In this document: positions 17,142 through 26,613 of the stretch, one piece after another
How positions within the stretch are numbered: the first letter of the stretch is position 1
Layout of the letters: the number at the start of each line of letters is the position of its first letter
Source: Ferruginibacter sp.
GTDB taxonomy: Bacteria; Bacteroidota; Bacteroidia; Chitinophagales; Chitinophagaceae
Direction: 5' to 3'
DNA: 56,318 nt
Assembly: GCA_025351645.1 (NCBI GenBank)
Contig: JANXVN010000128.1
Span: 1-56,318 of the forward strand
Translations under genes and position numbers: made by a program
Notes under the pieces: model-generated
The model's input: the letters and a program-made list of their open reading frames with translations, nothing else
Databases searched by the model: none
Told to the model about the DNA's origin: nothing

Positions 17142-18302
17142 ATGGGTAACTTAATTTTGAAAGAAGGATTGAAGTATATGAATAGGACTAGTAATTTTTT
17201 TAATCGTTTCAAGAGAATAACTACTTCCGGAAATTATTATCCTGAGATTGATGGACTGCGGTTTATCGCCATTTTTATGGTAGTAGCTTTATTTCACACC
17301 GCAGGGTTATACACCCCAATAATTATTAAAAATGAAACAGCATATGGCTTCACACAGCATATTATTGCAAGAGGTTACTATGGAGTGGAACTTTTTTTTA
17401 TTATCAGTGGCTTTACTTTATCCCTTCCATTTATAAAACAAAAACTGTACAGTACAGGCCATGTAAATATAAAGGACTATTTTTTACGCCGTATTACAAG
17501 GATAGAGCCACTATATATTGTAACCCTTATACTGTATTTTATTGTTAGGGTTTGGATATTAAAATATCAATCTTTTACAGAAGTTTTGCCGCATCTCGCT
17601 GCTTCTTTATTGTACATACACAATTTTATTTATAATGATTTTCCTTTGGTAAACGGCGTAACATGGTCTTTAGAAGTTGAAATTCAGTTTTATATTTTAG
17701 CACCGATACTTACTGCTATTTTTTATATCAAGAATACTTTTTACCGGTATTTAATTTTTATGGCACTAATTGTACTGGGAGCCGTAAAGCTTTTTTACCT
17801 GCACATAAATAACTTGGGCAATTTTGTAAATTTTAGTTGCTTTTTTTTTGCTGGTATGTTTTTAGGCGACCTTTATTTAGCTAATAAAAAAAGCTATAAT
17901 GGAGTGGGTTATTTGCTTGTTGCGATAGTTGCATTTGCCTTGGTACTTTTATTGGAAGAACCTTTATTCGGCATCTTCAATCTCATGCTTTTAGTATTGA
18001 GCATGATCTTTTTCTTCCTTGCCCTTACCAATAATATTTTAAAAAAATGCTTAAGCAATAAAATTATCGCTGGTATCGGAGGCATGTGTTACACCATATA
18101 CCTCCTTCACCAGGGCGTGTTCGGTATTTTAAGGCACCGGCTACCTGGTGTTCAATTTACAAGCTATGCCTGGTTTAATGGATTAATTGCATATTTAATA
18201 ACTATTGCTGCCATACTATTTGTAAGTGCTATTTTCTTTTTACTTATTGAAAAACCTACCATGAAAAAAGATTGGCACAAGCAGCTTTTTAACCGCACCT
18301 GA
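17142..18302 (+). CDS. Acyltransferase 3 family membrane protein (OafA/YrhL type)
   Basis: The 386-residue multi-pass membrane protein has about ten hydrophobic segments. Conserved family blocks are IDGLRFIAIFMVVALFHT near the N-terminus and YGVELFFIISGF at 79-90. FLRRITRIEPLY follows, then NGVTWSLEVEIQFYILAP and a late YTIYLLHQ. The family transfers acyl groups (often O-acetyl) from cytoplasmic donors to surface sugars or peptidoglycan. A second ATG 36 bases downstream (17178) is preceded by AAGAAGGATTGAAGT and may be the true start; it would remove 12 residues outside the conserved region. The gene stands alone between a terminator and the convergent PBP1A gene. Confidence 0.88.
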   Translation: MGNLILKEGLKYMNRTSNFFNRFKRITTSGNYYPEIDGLRFIAIFMVVALFHTAGLYTPIIIKNETAYGFTQHIIARGYYGVELFFIISGFTLSLPFIKQKLYSTGHVNIKDYFLRRITRIEPLYIVTLILYFIVRVWILKYQSFTEVLPHLAASLLYIHNFIYNDFPLVNGVTWSLEVEIQFYILAPILTAIFYIKNTFYRYLIFMALIVLGAVKLFYLHINNLGNFVNFSCFFFAGMFLGDLYLANKKSYNGVGYLLVAIVAFALVLLLEEPLFGIFNLMLLVLSMIFFFLALTNNILKKCLSNKIIAGIGGMCYTIYLLHQGVFGILRHRLPGVQFTSYAWFNGLIAYLITIAAILFVSAIFFLLIEKPTMKKDWHKQLFNRT

Positions 18303-18416
18303 TATTAAGGTTTTAGGAGTGTAGTCTAAGCAAAAAATAAACCCAACAAACTTTCAGTGAATTTAATTTGCCGTAAATATCCAGATTATTAAAATTAGCC
18401 TGCGTATCTATAACGG

Positions 18417-20870
18417 TTAGTAATCATTATTCTTAATTGGCTTAGGCTTATCTATTTTAGCCGGTTTTTTATTTTTGTCGTCTGTTGCAGCCTTAATTGC
18501 CGGCGGCATTACTGCTTTTGCATCTTTTAAGTTTTCCTGTTGCTTTGGTGTTGTTGCCGCTGGTGTTTCTGTTCTGTCTTTTGCCTTTAAAGTATCTTTC
18601 TTTACTGGCTTGGCATCGCCAAAATCACTTTCTATTGGCACAGCTGAAGCTTTATTGTCGCCTGCCGGATCAATAATAAAATCATTAGCATCGCCATTTC
18701 CCTGGTCTTGGTAGTTACTGCTATCGCCCTGATTAATAATATCCTTAAAGCTCTGGTCTGCATAAATGGGGTCTTTCGACATTTGCGCAGGCTCTTCAAA
18801 ATCTTTTAATTTACCATAACCTAAGTTTTTATCTTTATACACCTTGTTCATAAAATATCCCCATTTTGGCAAGGCCATTTCATTACCACCACTGGTACCA
18901 GAATATATCCTGATAAAAGGGTCATCGCAACCAACCCATGTGCCCGCAAGCAATTCAGGCGTGTAACCCATAAACCATCCATCCGTATTGCCGTTTGTTG
19001 TACCAGTCTTTCCTGCTTTTTGTACCGGTATATCATAGGTGTTTAAAGATTTTCCGGTACCTATCTGCACTACGCCTTCCATTAATTTTACCATGGTAAA
19101 AGCATCTTGTTCGCTCATTACCTGTTTGCTGTTTACGGCAGTAAAATCTTCCAGTAAATTACCATTTTTATCTTCTATACGGCTTATTAAAACCGGCTCT
19201 GTATTAAAGCCTTTGTTAGGGAACATAGTATAAGCCTGCAGCATTTGCAAAAGTGGTATTTCTGCAGCACCCAACGATAAAGAGATGTATGGTGGAAGCG
19301 TGGCGGATATGCCTACACTTTTTGCAAACTCAATAACCCTGCTTACGCCTAGCATATTTGTTAGCCTTACGGATGCTGTATTTTTGGAGAAGGCAAGGCA
19401 GTTGGCTAATGTGCCACCACCACCATGGAAGGTTTTCATTTCTTTACCATACTGCACTGCGCCGCCTGGTATTATAGTTGAGGGCGTGTAGCCTGCATCT
19501 TGCACAGCTAAAGAATAAATTAGCGGTTTAATAGTTGAGCCAACTTGTCTGCTCGCGGTAACATGGTCGTACTTAAACCATTTAAAATCTATGCCACCTA
19601 CCCAGCATTTAACTTCGCCAGTCTTAGGGTCCATAGCTACAAAAGAAGTTTGTAACAATTGGTGATGGTATTTTATAGAATCTCTTGGTGTCATTACGGT
19701 ATCCAATTCCCGTTTGGCATTCCAGGCAAAAACTTTCATCCTAATTTTGACTAAAAAAGATTTTCTTATCTCCTCTTCTTTTTCCTCCTCCTCTTTTAAA
19801 TTCTTCCAGCGCTCACTGGTTTTCATAGCATTTTCAATAGTATTTTCATGCTCTTTCCACATCTTATCTCCGTAAGTTTTCACGAAGTAGTTTAATTTTT
19901 TTTGTATGATGGGCATCTGCTGTACTACAGATTCTTCTGCGTACTGCTGCATCTTACTGTTGATAGTGGTATATACTTTTAGCCCATCTCTGTACAAGTC
20001 GTAATTATCGCCTGTTTTTGGGTTTTTATGCGCCTTGCACCAGTCTTTCATTTTATCTGCCACTACAAAGCGGAAGTAAGGTGCAATACCCACGTTGTCA
20101 TCTGCCTTTTTATAATTTGTAATTAACGGCTTTGCTTTTATAACGGTTGCTTCTGCATCTGTAAGGTAATGCTGCTTGCAATCTACCAACCTTTCTATAA
20201 CTGTATTGCGCCTGTTTAAAGAGGCACTGGGGTGGCGGATGGGATCGTAAATAAAACCTTTAAGCATGCCTACCAATACAGCAGATTCTTGTATGTTAAG
20301 GTCGATTGGCTCCTTTTGAAAGTAAGTCCGGGCAGCGTTTTTTATTCCATAAATATTTCCCCAGGCAGCCCTGTTAAGATATAAGGTTATGATTTCTTCT
20401 TTAGTGAAATTCCGTTCCAGCTTAACGGCAATTACCCATTCTTTTATTTTTTGGGTACCTCTTTTAAATACATTGCCTTTTCCCTGGCCCAGCATATTTT
20501 TTGCCAATTGTTGGGTAATAGGACTACCACCGCCATCGGTACCTAATTTTATTACCGCTCTTGCTACCGCTTTTGCATCAATGCCACTGTGGTCGTAAAA
20601 ATTCTGGTCTTCTGTGGCAACAAGTGCATGTATTATGTTAGGCGATATTTCATTGTACTTTATCTCGCTGCGGTTTTCTGAATAATATTTGCCCATCAGT
20701 TTTCCATCTGCTGTATAAACTTCACTAGCAAGGTCTGCTTCGGGGTTTTCTAATTCTTTTAAAGACGGCATTTTGCCTAACAAGCCCCAGTTGGCTGCTG
20801 TAAATATTAATATCAGCAGCAATAAGCCACCAAAAAATACCCGCCATAAAATTTTTACAGATTTTTTCAT
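18417..20870 (-). CDS. Class A penicillin-binding protein (PBP1A type), glycosyltransferase plus transpeptidase
   Basis: The 817-residue bifunctional peptidoglycan synthase has one N-terminal membrane anchor (~8-30). A GT51 glycosyltransferase domain follows with catalytic Glu87 in ATEDQNFYDHSG and the GGGSPITQQLAKN block. The transpeptidase domain carries SxxK as STIK (Ser445), SKN and KTGTT. An unusually charged segment (KEEEEKEEE) links the two domains, and the C-terminal ~100 residues are low-complexity, rich in K, P and D. The frame is open 15 codons further upstream, but MKKSVKILWRVF at 20870 gives a normal basic N-terminus before the anchor. The porW/sprE-like gene lies 80 bases upstream on the same strand. 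Confidence 0.93.
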   Translation of the reverse strand: MKKSVKILWRVFFGGLLLLILIFTAANWGLLGKMPSLKELENPEADLASEVYTADGKLMGKYYSENRSEIKYNEISPNIIHALVATEDQNFYDHSGIDAKAVARAVIKLGTDGGGSPITQQLAKNMLGQGKGNVFKRGTQKIKEWVIAVKLERNFTKEEIITLYLNRAAWGNIYGIKNAARTYFQKEPIDLNIQESAVLVGMLKGFIYDPIRHPSASLNRRNTVIERLVDCKQHYLTDAEATVIKAKPLITNYKKADDNVGIAPYFRFVVADKMKDWCKAHKNPKTGDNYDLYRDGLKVYTTINSKMQQYAEESVVQQMPIIQKKLNYFVKTYGDKMWKEHENTIENAMKTSERWKNLKEEEEKEEEIRKSFLVKIRMKVFAWNAKRELDTVMTPRDSIKYHHQLLQTSFVAMDPKTGEVKCWVGGIDFKWFKYDHVTASRQVGSTIKPLIYSLAVQDAGYTPSTIIPGGAVQYGKEMKTFHGGGGTLANCLAFSKNTASVRLTNMLGVSRVIEFAKSVGISATLPPYISLSLGAAEIPLLQMLQAYTMFPNKGFNTEPVLISRIEDKNGNLLEDFTAVNSKQVMSEQDAFTMVKLMEGVVQIGTGKSLNTYDIPVQKAGKTGTTNGNTDGWFMGYTPELLAGTWVGCDDPFIRIYSGTSGGNEMALPKWGYFMNKVYKDKNLGYGKLKDFEEPAQMSKDPIYADQSFKDIINQGDSSNYQDQGNGDANDFIIDPAGDNKASAVPIESDFGDAKPVKKDTLKAKDRTETPAATTPKQQENLKDAKAVMPPAIKAATDDKNKKPAKIDKPKPIKNNDY

Positions 20871-20950
20871 TATTTCTTTTATGATTTTTACTGTTGCAAT
20901 ATCTATTGCAAACATACACTAAGCATTTTCATTATACGTTTTGGCAGTAG

Positions 20951-23900
20951 TTAAAATTTGCCGGGAAATTGTTTGATTAAAAGGGCTTTATATTCTTTTA
21001 AATTTTTGTTTGCCTTAAGCAACTGCAGGTTATCATCCGAAATTATAAGGAAAGAATATTTAGCGGCAGGCAGCCACGATACCTCATCTGGCGCGGCCTT
21101 CCTTATTTTATTGAGAAAATCCAGCGCAGCATCGCCATTTGTAAAGGAGGTAAATAACAAAAGCGAAACATCTTTATCAATTGCATCTTTTGTAATGGTA
21201 ATTGGCTGCCCCCTAAAGTTTTCGGCCACATAACGGGTAAAGGCATTTTTAGATTCGTTTACGTAAGTGCCATCTACCTTATCTAATAACATTATTACAT
21301 TTTGTGGGTTGGCAATATTAAATGTAAAAGGGCCGTTGGTTAATATCGGCTTTTTTAAGGGTGCTTTTACACTATCAATAACAGGGAGGGCTTTTTTTGT
21401 AGTGTCTTGGCCAGCGCCAGCTATGGCAGCAATGCTGCCGGGTATAATTGCTTTGCTGCTATCAAAACGTTTAGGCGTTACAATGAGGTTGCTATCGTTC
21501 CTTACTAATTTTTCTCTTGGCGTTTCCATTACAGAATCTTCCGGTATCCTTGTTACCTGCAATGCTGTCAGGTAGCTTTCTATTTCTTTCCTACGTTTTA
21601 GTACATCAACCATACGCTCTGCTTTTGGGGCAAGTGGCGATTGTGGGTATAAGCTTACAATACTATTTAATACTACAGTTGCAGTACTATCACTATGTTG
21701 TTTTACATGGTAAACGGCTTCAATGTACAGCAATTGCGGGCTCCAGAAATTGTTGCCATAAGTGCTGTCGGCTTTTTTCTTTTGTGCAAGGGCTTCGTCA
21801 AATTTGCCTTCGATGAAGGAATTGTAAATATCACTGTACCGTTTAGTTCCTTCTTCATTTTTTACGGCGGCTTCTTTGCTGAGTGCATTGCTTGCAATTT
21901 TACTTGCCTGGCTATTGGCAAATTTAGTATTGATTAAATTTTTATAGTAAGCGGCTTTTTGTGTATCGCCCAACTTGTTGTAACAATAATATAGGCCAAG
22001 ATAAATACCTCCATTATATAACGAATCTGGAAAGCGGCTAAGGCTTTCATCGTAAGTAACAATAGCTTGCCTGTAATCTTCAAGTTCTGTCTGGTATAAT
22101 TTTGCCAGCTCAAAAACGCTGTTAGATAATAACGTATTGCTCTGTTGCAGCTTTTCTGCAGTTAATGGTATACTGGCCATTAGGCCATCAAAGCTTAGAT
22201 CTTGCGGCTGTTGGTTTGCTTGTCCTGCGGCTCCATCGGTGGGTTGCTTTTTACCTCCATTTTTTGCAATGGCAGATGGGGGTGCATCCAGGTCGTTAGC
22301 ATCCATGCCAGGCGTAGTAACTGATCCATTGTTGGCAGCAGATACGGTGGCACTTTTCCTTGCCCAATTATCGGCATTAGCCCTGGTGCCCCATTTTTTC
22401 TTAAAATCGTTAACGCCTCTCGATTTTAAAGCACTATTATAAAAGTACCATTCTTCTTTACTGTTGGCATTTGCAAAAAGGTCTGCCGCATCTGCTTTTT
22501 TGCTATCAAAGCTAATAGGCGAAGAGCCATTATCATTATCATTATTACTATCTTCTTTTAACCCTTGGGCTTTCCGCAATTTTTTTACCATTTTATTAAT
22601 CAGCGCAACCCTATCTGCAGTAGGCATTAAAGCTAATTTTTGCAGGCTGTCTTCTCTTTCTATACTAATAATTTTTTCTACAATTTTAGATAATGAATTC
22701 CTTCTTTGCTGTATCTGCTCAAGCTGGTCTTTTAAAGTGGTATCGCCAGATTGTAAGCTATCGTACATGGCAAAGGATAATTTGTATTGTTTACGGTCGT
22801 AGGCAATATCTGCTAATTTTAAAAATGCTTTGTTTTTAAAATGGATATTGTTTTCGTTGTATTGCAAGCTTTTGTTGTAGTAAAATACGGCTTCGCTGGT
22901 ATCTGGTATTCCTAAGGATAAGTCGCCTGCGGAATAATAAACGATATCGCGGTAAGGCTCAAACTTATCTTTTTTAGCCATGTGCGCCAAGTTGAGGATA
23001 CTTTTTTGCATTTGCGCAGAATCAGTCACCTTCATCATTTTGGCATTATTCAATTGGGCATAAATATCCATTAATGGGTCGGTAGTATTTTTAGAAGCTC
23101 GGTTGTAAAAAATAGTTGCTTTATCATACTGGTGGTTCATTTCGTATAATTGTGCCAACAAAAATTCAGACCTTGCCCTATCTTGCTTTGTAGTTGCATT
23201 GCTAAGCGCTTGTTCAAGATAAGTAGAAGCGCTATCATAAATATTTTGCTTAAAAAACCAGTATGCATTTACTTCTGCCAAATCATTTACCAAGCGTTCT
23301 GGTATGTTAGGGTCATGCTGCAAAGTACTTATCAGCGAAGCAGCATCGCTTAGTTCATTTTGTTCAATCAATGTATGTATCATCCATATCAGGGCATCGT
23401 TGCGGCTTGGTGGCTTAGCGGTTAATTTTTGTAAGATGTTGCGCTTTTCTTTGTTGGCAATACTAAAGGCGCCGGAGCTCGCATTGTCATTATCCCGCGT
23501 GCCTACTATGTGGCTATCATCCTCATCTTTTTTACGAGGAAAAAGATTGTAGTTGATGAATTGGAATGTGGCCGCCGCCGAGTCGAAATCTTTTTTAAAA
23601 AAATAAGCTTCGCCCATTAGCAGGTACATATTGTCTATCCAGTCGTTGCGTAAGTCGTGCAATAAAATACCAGCCGTGGCCTTATAAATTACAGAGTCTA
23701 ATTCTGTTTTTTGCATAGCTGTATTTTCCAGCGTATAGGGGTAATAGCTAAGCAATTTTGTGTAATCATCTTTTTGTGCAATTTTAGCCCGTTCAATAAC
23801 CGCGTTTATTTTATTGTTGGCATTGTAGTAATAATTATAATGAGTATAATTATTTTGAAAGACACGCCTTACTTTGGTGAATTTTTTTTCAGCCATCTTT

Positions 23901-24049
23901 TCAGAACCCAATTTTTTTTCCTCGAATTTTTTCGACCTTTTTGTAGAGTCGAGCAAATTGATCGTCCAGGCCGGTTGGGCAAAGGCATTATTTATTAAAG
24001 CCGATAACACAAACAAAAATAATAGTCGTAACAGGATATTCTTCTGCAT
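20951..24049 (-). CDS. porW: TPR protein of the PorW/SprE family (type IX secretion, gliding)
   Basis: The 1032-residue exported protein begins MQKNILLRLLFLFVLSAL and has a signal peptide ending in NNAFAQ. Many tetratricopeptide-like helical repeats follow (for example MYLLMGEAYFFKKDFDSAAATF, split here from ~138 on). The block YYNANNKINAVIERAKI followed by KDDYTKLLSYYPY and VIYKATAGILLHDLR is typical of SprE/PorW as recalled from Flavobacterium and Porphyromonas. That protein is needed for T9SS function. Known members are lipoproteins; this one has no lipobox Cys at the cleavage site. The C-terminus (~940-1032) looks like a separate small domain. The frame is open 86 codons upstream, but only the 24049 ATG gives a signal peptide. 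Confidence 0.78.
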   Translation of the reverse strand: MQKNILLRLLFLFVLSALINNAFAQPAWTINLLDSTKRSKKFEEKKLGSEKMAEKKFTKVRRVFQNNYTHYNYYYNANNKINAVIERAKIAQKDDYTKLLSYYPYTLENTAMQKTELDSVIYKATAGILLHDLRNDWIDNMYLLMGEAYFFKKDFDSAAATFQFINYNLFPRKKDEDDSHIVGTRDNDNASSGAFSIANKEKRNILQKLTAKPPSRNDALIWMIHTLIEQNELSDAASLISTLQHDPNIPERLVNDLAEVNAYWFFKQNIYDSASTYLEQALSNATTKQDRARSEFLLAQLYEMNHQYDKATIFYNRASKNTTDPLMDIYAQLNNAKMMKVTDSAQMQKSILNLAHMAKKDKFEPYRDIVYYSAGDLSLGIPDTSEAVFYYNKSLQYNENNIHFKNKAFLKLADIAYDRKQYKLSFAMYDSLQSGDTTLKDQLEQIQQRRNSLSKIVEKIISIEREDSLQKLALMPTADRVALINKMVKKLRKAQGLKEDSNNDNDNGSSPISFDSKKADAADLFANANSKEEWYFYNSALKSRGVNDFKKKWGTRANADNWARKSATVSAANNGSVTTPGMDANDLDAPPSAIAKNGGKKQPTDGAAGQANQQPQDLSFDGLMASIPLTAEKLQQSNTLLSNSVFELAKLYQTELEDYRQAIVTYDESLSRFPDSLYNGGIYLGLYYCYNKLGDTQKAAYYKNLINTKFANSQASKIASNALSKEAAVKNEEGTKRYSDIYNSFIEGKFDEALAQKKKADSTYGNNFWSPQLLYIEAVYHVKQHSDSTATVVLNSIVSLYPQSPLAPKAERMVDVLKRRKEIESYLTALQVTRIPEDSVMETPREKLVRNDSNLIVTPKRFDSSKAIIPGSIAAIAGAGQDTTKKALPVIDSVKAPLKKPILTNGPFTFNIANPQNVIMLLDKVDGTYVNESKNAFTRYVAENFRGQPITITKDAIDKDVSLLLFTSFTNGDAALDFLNKIRKAAPDEVSWLPAAKYSFLIISDDNLQLLKANKNLKEYKALLIKQFPGKF

Positions 24050-24084
24050 GGATAAATGATTAAATAATGCGGCTAAATATCGGT

Positions 24085-24092
24085 TATTTTTG
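24085..24092 (+). promoter_or_regulatory. Possible -7 promoter element for the small membrane protein gene
   Basis: TATTTTTG matches TAnnTTTG exactly, 57 bases before the ATG at 24150, in the 100-base divergent spacer with porW. No clear -33 TTTG was found at the expected distance. Confidence 0.3.
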
Positions 24093-24149
24093 CCAATTAG
24101 TAACGAATAATGCCGGTGGTTCCTTATTTTTAACATCCAATAAATAATT

Positions 24150-24548
24150 ATGGCCAGGTTAGAAGCCAACAATACATTAAAGCGTTTACGCAACCGGTAC
24201 CAACTGGTGGTAATGAACGAGGATACGTATGAAGAAGTAGTTAAATTTAGGCTTAGCCGTTTAAGCGTATATATTGCTTTGAGCAGTATATTTGTTTTGC
24301 TTACCATACTAACAGTAGCGCTTATAGTTTTTACACCAATTAAATATTACCTGCCGGGCGTAGGGTACGGAGATGCCAGGCAAGTAAGGGAATTTAAACA
24401 ACTGAAAATACGTACTGATTCGTTGGAAAATGCCATGAAATTTAAACAGCAATACATGGATAACCTTAAAAAAGTGCTGGAAGGCAAAGTATCCAGCCTT
24501 GATACTACCAAGCTCGATTTGCCTAAAGAAGAAAATACCAGCGAATAA
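24150..24548 (+). CDS. Single-pass membrane protein resembling the N-terminus of Bacteroidota M23 peptidases
   Basis: The 132-residue protein has a basic cytoplasmic part containing YQLVVMNEDTYEEVVKFRLS. One transmembrane helix follows (~41-62, IALSSIFVLLTILTVALIVF). The periplasmic tail has a short coiled-coil-like stretch (REFKQLKIRTDSLENAMKFK). The N-terminal half resembles the segment that precedes the coiled coil and LytM domain of M23 peptidases in this phylum, but the peptidase domain is absent. It is divergent from the porW/sprE-like gene, so a role as an envelope accessory protein is plausible but unproven. Confidence 0.65.
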   Translation: MARLEANNTLKRLRNRYQLVVMNEDTYEEVVKFRLSRLSVYIALSSIFVLLTILTVALIVFTPIKYYLPGVGYGDARQVREFKQLKIRTDSLENAMKFKQQYMDNLKKVLEGKVSSLDTTKLDLPKEENTSE

Positions 24549-24781
24549 TAAATTTAGTAACACAGCATACCAGATGCCCATTTTAGACGTTATTGATAAT
24601 ATCAATTAAAGTAATGTAAAAAATATGGAGGAAACTTTTATTGATTAAGAAAATATTGCGATTTGCTGGATGTGATTGAGGTGACAAAAATATTAATTAA
24701 CTTAACATTCGATTAATTCAAAATTATCACCTTCCGAAATATTTATCAGTCCAATAATTTTTAAATTTAAAAACCAATACC

Positions 24782-25186
24782 ATGTTTAATTCCAAAATGA
24801 AATCTACTTCAAGCGAGCCATCCACAGGCAGCACAACCATCATTGGCGCAGGCACTACCATTACCGGAGATATAGAAAGTACCGGAGATATACGGATAGA
24901 TGGCACTTTATTAGGCAATGTTATTGCACGGGCAAAAGTATTAATTGGCCCAGAAGGCAATGTGGAAGGTGCTGTCAGGGGCAGAAACGCAGATGTACTG
25001 GGCAAAGTAACCGGTCAAATGGATATAAAAGAAGTATTACAGCTACGTGGCAAATGTAACGTAGATGGCGATATCTTTGCAGGCAAACTGGAAGTAGAGC
25101 CGTCAGCAACTTTTAACGGGCGTTGCCACATGGGCGCTAACGTTGTAGAGTTAAATGTTGAATTGGCCACTGCGGTAAACAGTTAA
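24782..25186 (+). CDS. Bactofilin (polymer-forming cytoskeletal protein)
   Basis: The 134-residue protein has the bactofilin core: short right-handed beta-helix repeats such as TTIIGAGTTITGDIESTGDI, RIDGTLLGNVIARAKVLIGP and GNVEGAVRGRNADVLGKV. Flexible polar ends flank the core. Bactofilins self-assemble into nucleotide-free filaments at the inner membrane and organise cell-wall synthesis or cell shape. The N-terminal MFNSKMKS could act as a membrane-targeting segment. It is followed after 18 bases by an AtpI-like membrane protein gene on the same strand. Confidence 0.93.
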   Translation: MFNSKMKSTSSEPSTGSTTIIGAGTTITGDIESTGDIRIDGTLLGNVIARAKVLIGPEGNVEGAVRGRNADVLGKVTGQMDIKEVLQLRGKCNVDGDIFAGKLEVEPSATFNGRCHMGANVVELNVELATAVNS

Positions 25187-25204
25187 TCATCAACCAAAAT
25201 ATTA

Positions 25205-25600
25205 ATGAAGGCCCAAAGAAATTTTTTATTGCCGCTGGCATTGGTATTTATTATTTGCAATGTATTTTTTATATCGTTCAAAGCCCAGCTTTCAAAGTTA
25301 GGTATAGATAATGCCGTGCTTATAATTGCTAATAGTTTATTCCTTATAATTAATTTGATAACTTTTTTTATTCAGCAAAAGGCGTTGCATAATACCAACC
25401 CCAACGTCTTTATACGTAGCGTAATGGCAGGCATGATGATTAAGATGTTTGTGTGTATTATAGCCATTATTATTTATTGGTATATTATGGGCCCTGCATT
25501 TAGCCGGGCAAGTGTATTTGCCGGTATGTTGCTTTATCTTATTTACCTGGCGGTAGAAGTTAGCCTCGTTACTAAACTGAATAAGCAAAAAAATGCCTAA
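25205..25600 (+). CDS. Four-helix membrane protein, AtpI-like
   Basis: The 131-residue protein has four predicted transmembrane helices (~8-26, 36-58, 71-93, 100-122) and little else. Size, topology and position directly after bactofilin resemble the small AtpI-like protein that often precedes the ATP synthase genes in Bacteroidota. Here neither AtpZ nor atpB follows: the next gene is SprT-like and overlaps by 8 bases. No conserved motif allows a firm assignment. Confidence 0.6.
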   Translation: MKAQRNFLLPLALVFIICNVFFISFKAQLSKLGIDNAVLIIANSLFLIINLITFFIQQKALHNTNPNVFIRSVMAGMMIKMFVCIIAIIIYWYIMGPAFSRASVFAGMLLYLIYLAVEVSLVTKLNKQKNA

Positions 25601-26216
25601 GCAGGAAGCCCCGTTACATCAGCTAAAAGTTTATTTGCCCGAAGGCAGTTTTGAAGAAGTATCCCATTACTTGCTTCATTATAAAGTACAGCTCACTATT
25701 ACACGTGAGCGCCAGTCTGTACTCGGCGATTACCGCAATTCAATTGCCGGTAAAAATCACCGGATAAGTGTAAACGGAAATTTAAACCCTTACGCTTTTT
25801 TAATTACCTTATTGCACGAGTTAGCGCATTTGTTTACCTACGAGCGTTATGGCCACCGGGTTCAGGCACATGGGCAGGAGTGGAAAAACGAGTTCAGTAA
25901 GATACTGGCCCAATTTCTCGCAAAGCATATTTTCCCTTCGGATATTCAGCAAACATTATTTAAAACATTGCAAAACCCCGCAGCCAGTAGTTGTGCAGAT
26001 ACCGCGTTGTTAAGGATATTGCATAAGTACGATAAAAAGAAAGACGGTGTACTTTTAATAGAAGCGCTACCAATGGGCGCTCATTTTAAAATTAAAGGGG
26101 GAAGGCTATTTATAAGAGAAGAGCAAGTAAGGAAACGATTTAAATGCAAGGAGATATTAACAGGTAAAATGTATTTATTTAGCCCTGTATATGAAGTGGA
26201 ATCTGTTGATGCCTAA
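25593..26216 (+). CDS. SprT-like zinc metalloprotease-fold protein
   Basis: The 207-residue cytoplasmic protein carries the zincin motif HELAH (75-79, within LITLLHELAHLF). A downstream HGQEWKNEF supplies the third ligand, the SprT/Spartan-type arrangement. The C-terminal part (~125-200) is probably a small beta domain (VRKRFKCKEILTGKMYLF) but lacks the usual four-Cys zinc ribbon, retaining single cysteines only. The bacterial role of SprT proteins is poorly known; the eukaryotic relative Spartan cleaves DNA-protein crosslinks. Translation is probably coupled to the upstream AtpI-like gene. Confidence 0.8.
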   Translation: MPKQEAPLHQLKVYLPEGSFEEVSHYLLHYKVQLTITRERQSVLGDYRNSIAGKNHRISVNGNLNPYAFLITLLHELAHLFTYERYGHRVQAHGQEWKNEFSKILAQFLAKHIFPSDIQQTLFKTLQNPAASSCADTALLRILHKYDKKKDGVLLIEALPMGAHFKIKGGRLFIREEQVRKRFKCKEILTGKMYLFSPVYEVESVDA

Positions 26217-26613
26217 GCTTTGTGAAATATTTTACCCAACAGCCTGTCTAATACAATCCCCTTAATAACTTAATTAATTTGAGCCATATACGTTTTACAA
26301 AAGCTTTTAAGTGCAAACAATTTACATCAATACTATCTTGTGCCAAAATATTAAATTAACAGCCTCGGTGTTGCATAACTTGCACTTTTGGCTGCCTTAA
26401 CCAGTGGTTAATAAATGTAGTTACCAATATTTTTGTAAATTTGCCCTGTTAAATACCTTTATATTGTTCTTTTTAAATAAGGCAAGCTTTTTGAATATTT
26501 TAACTGCATAATATAAAAAATATCCATTAATAAAACATAAAGTGATTTACAACGTTATGGCAATAAGTATCTAAATGCAATTATTTTAACAACCTTAAAT
26601 TATAGCCTAATTT
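26217..26613. other. Intergenic region upstream of the ECF sigma operon
   Basis: The ~400-base AT-rich gap has no recognisable ORF or RNA gene. It contains two overlapping exact matches to the Bacteroidota -7 consensus near 26428-26443, about 170 bases before the sigma factor start, so a long leader is possible. Confidence 0.5.
26428..26443 (+). promoter_or_regulatory. Tandem -7-like elements upstream of the ECF sigma gene
   Basis: TATTTTTG (26428-26435) and TAAATTTG (26436-26443) both match TAnnTTTG exactly. The nearest upstream TTTG (26387-26390) is too far for a standard -33 box, so the call is tentative. Confidence 0.3.

Noticed and set aside
20951-24307. Longer PorW/SprE-like protein starting at 24307
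   Set aside because: The extra 86 residues overlap the divergent gene at 24150 and would bury the signal peptide that begins at 24049.
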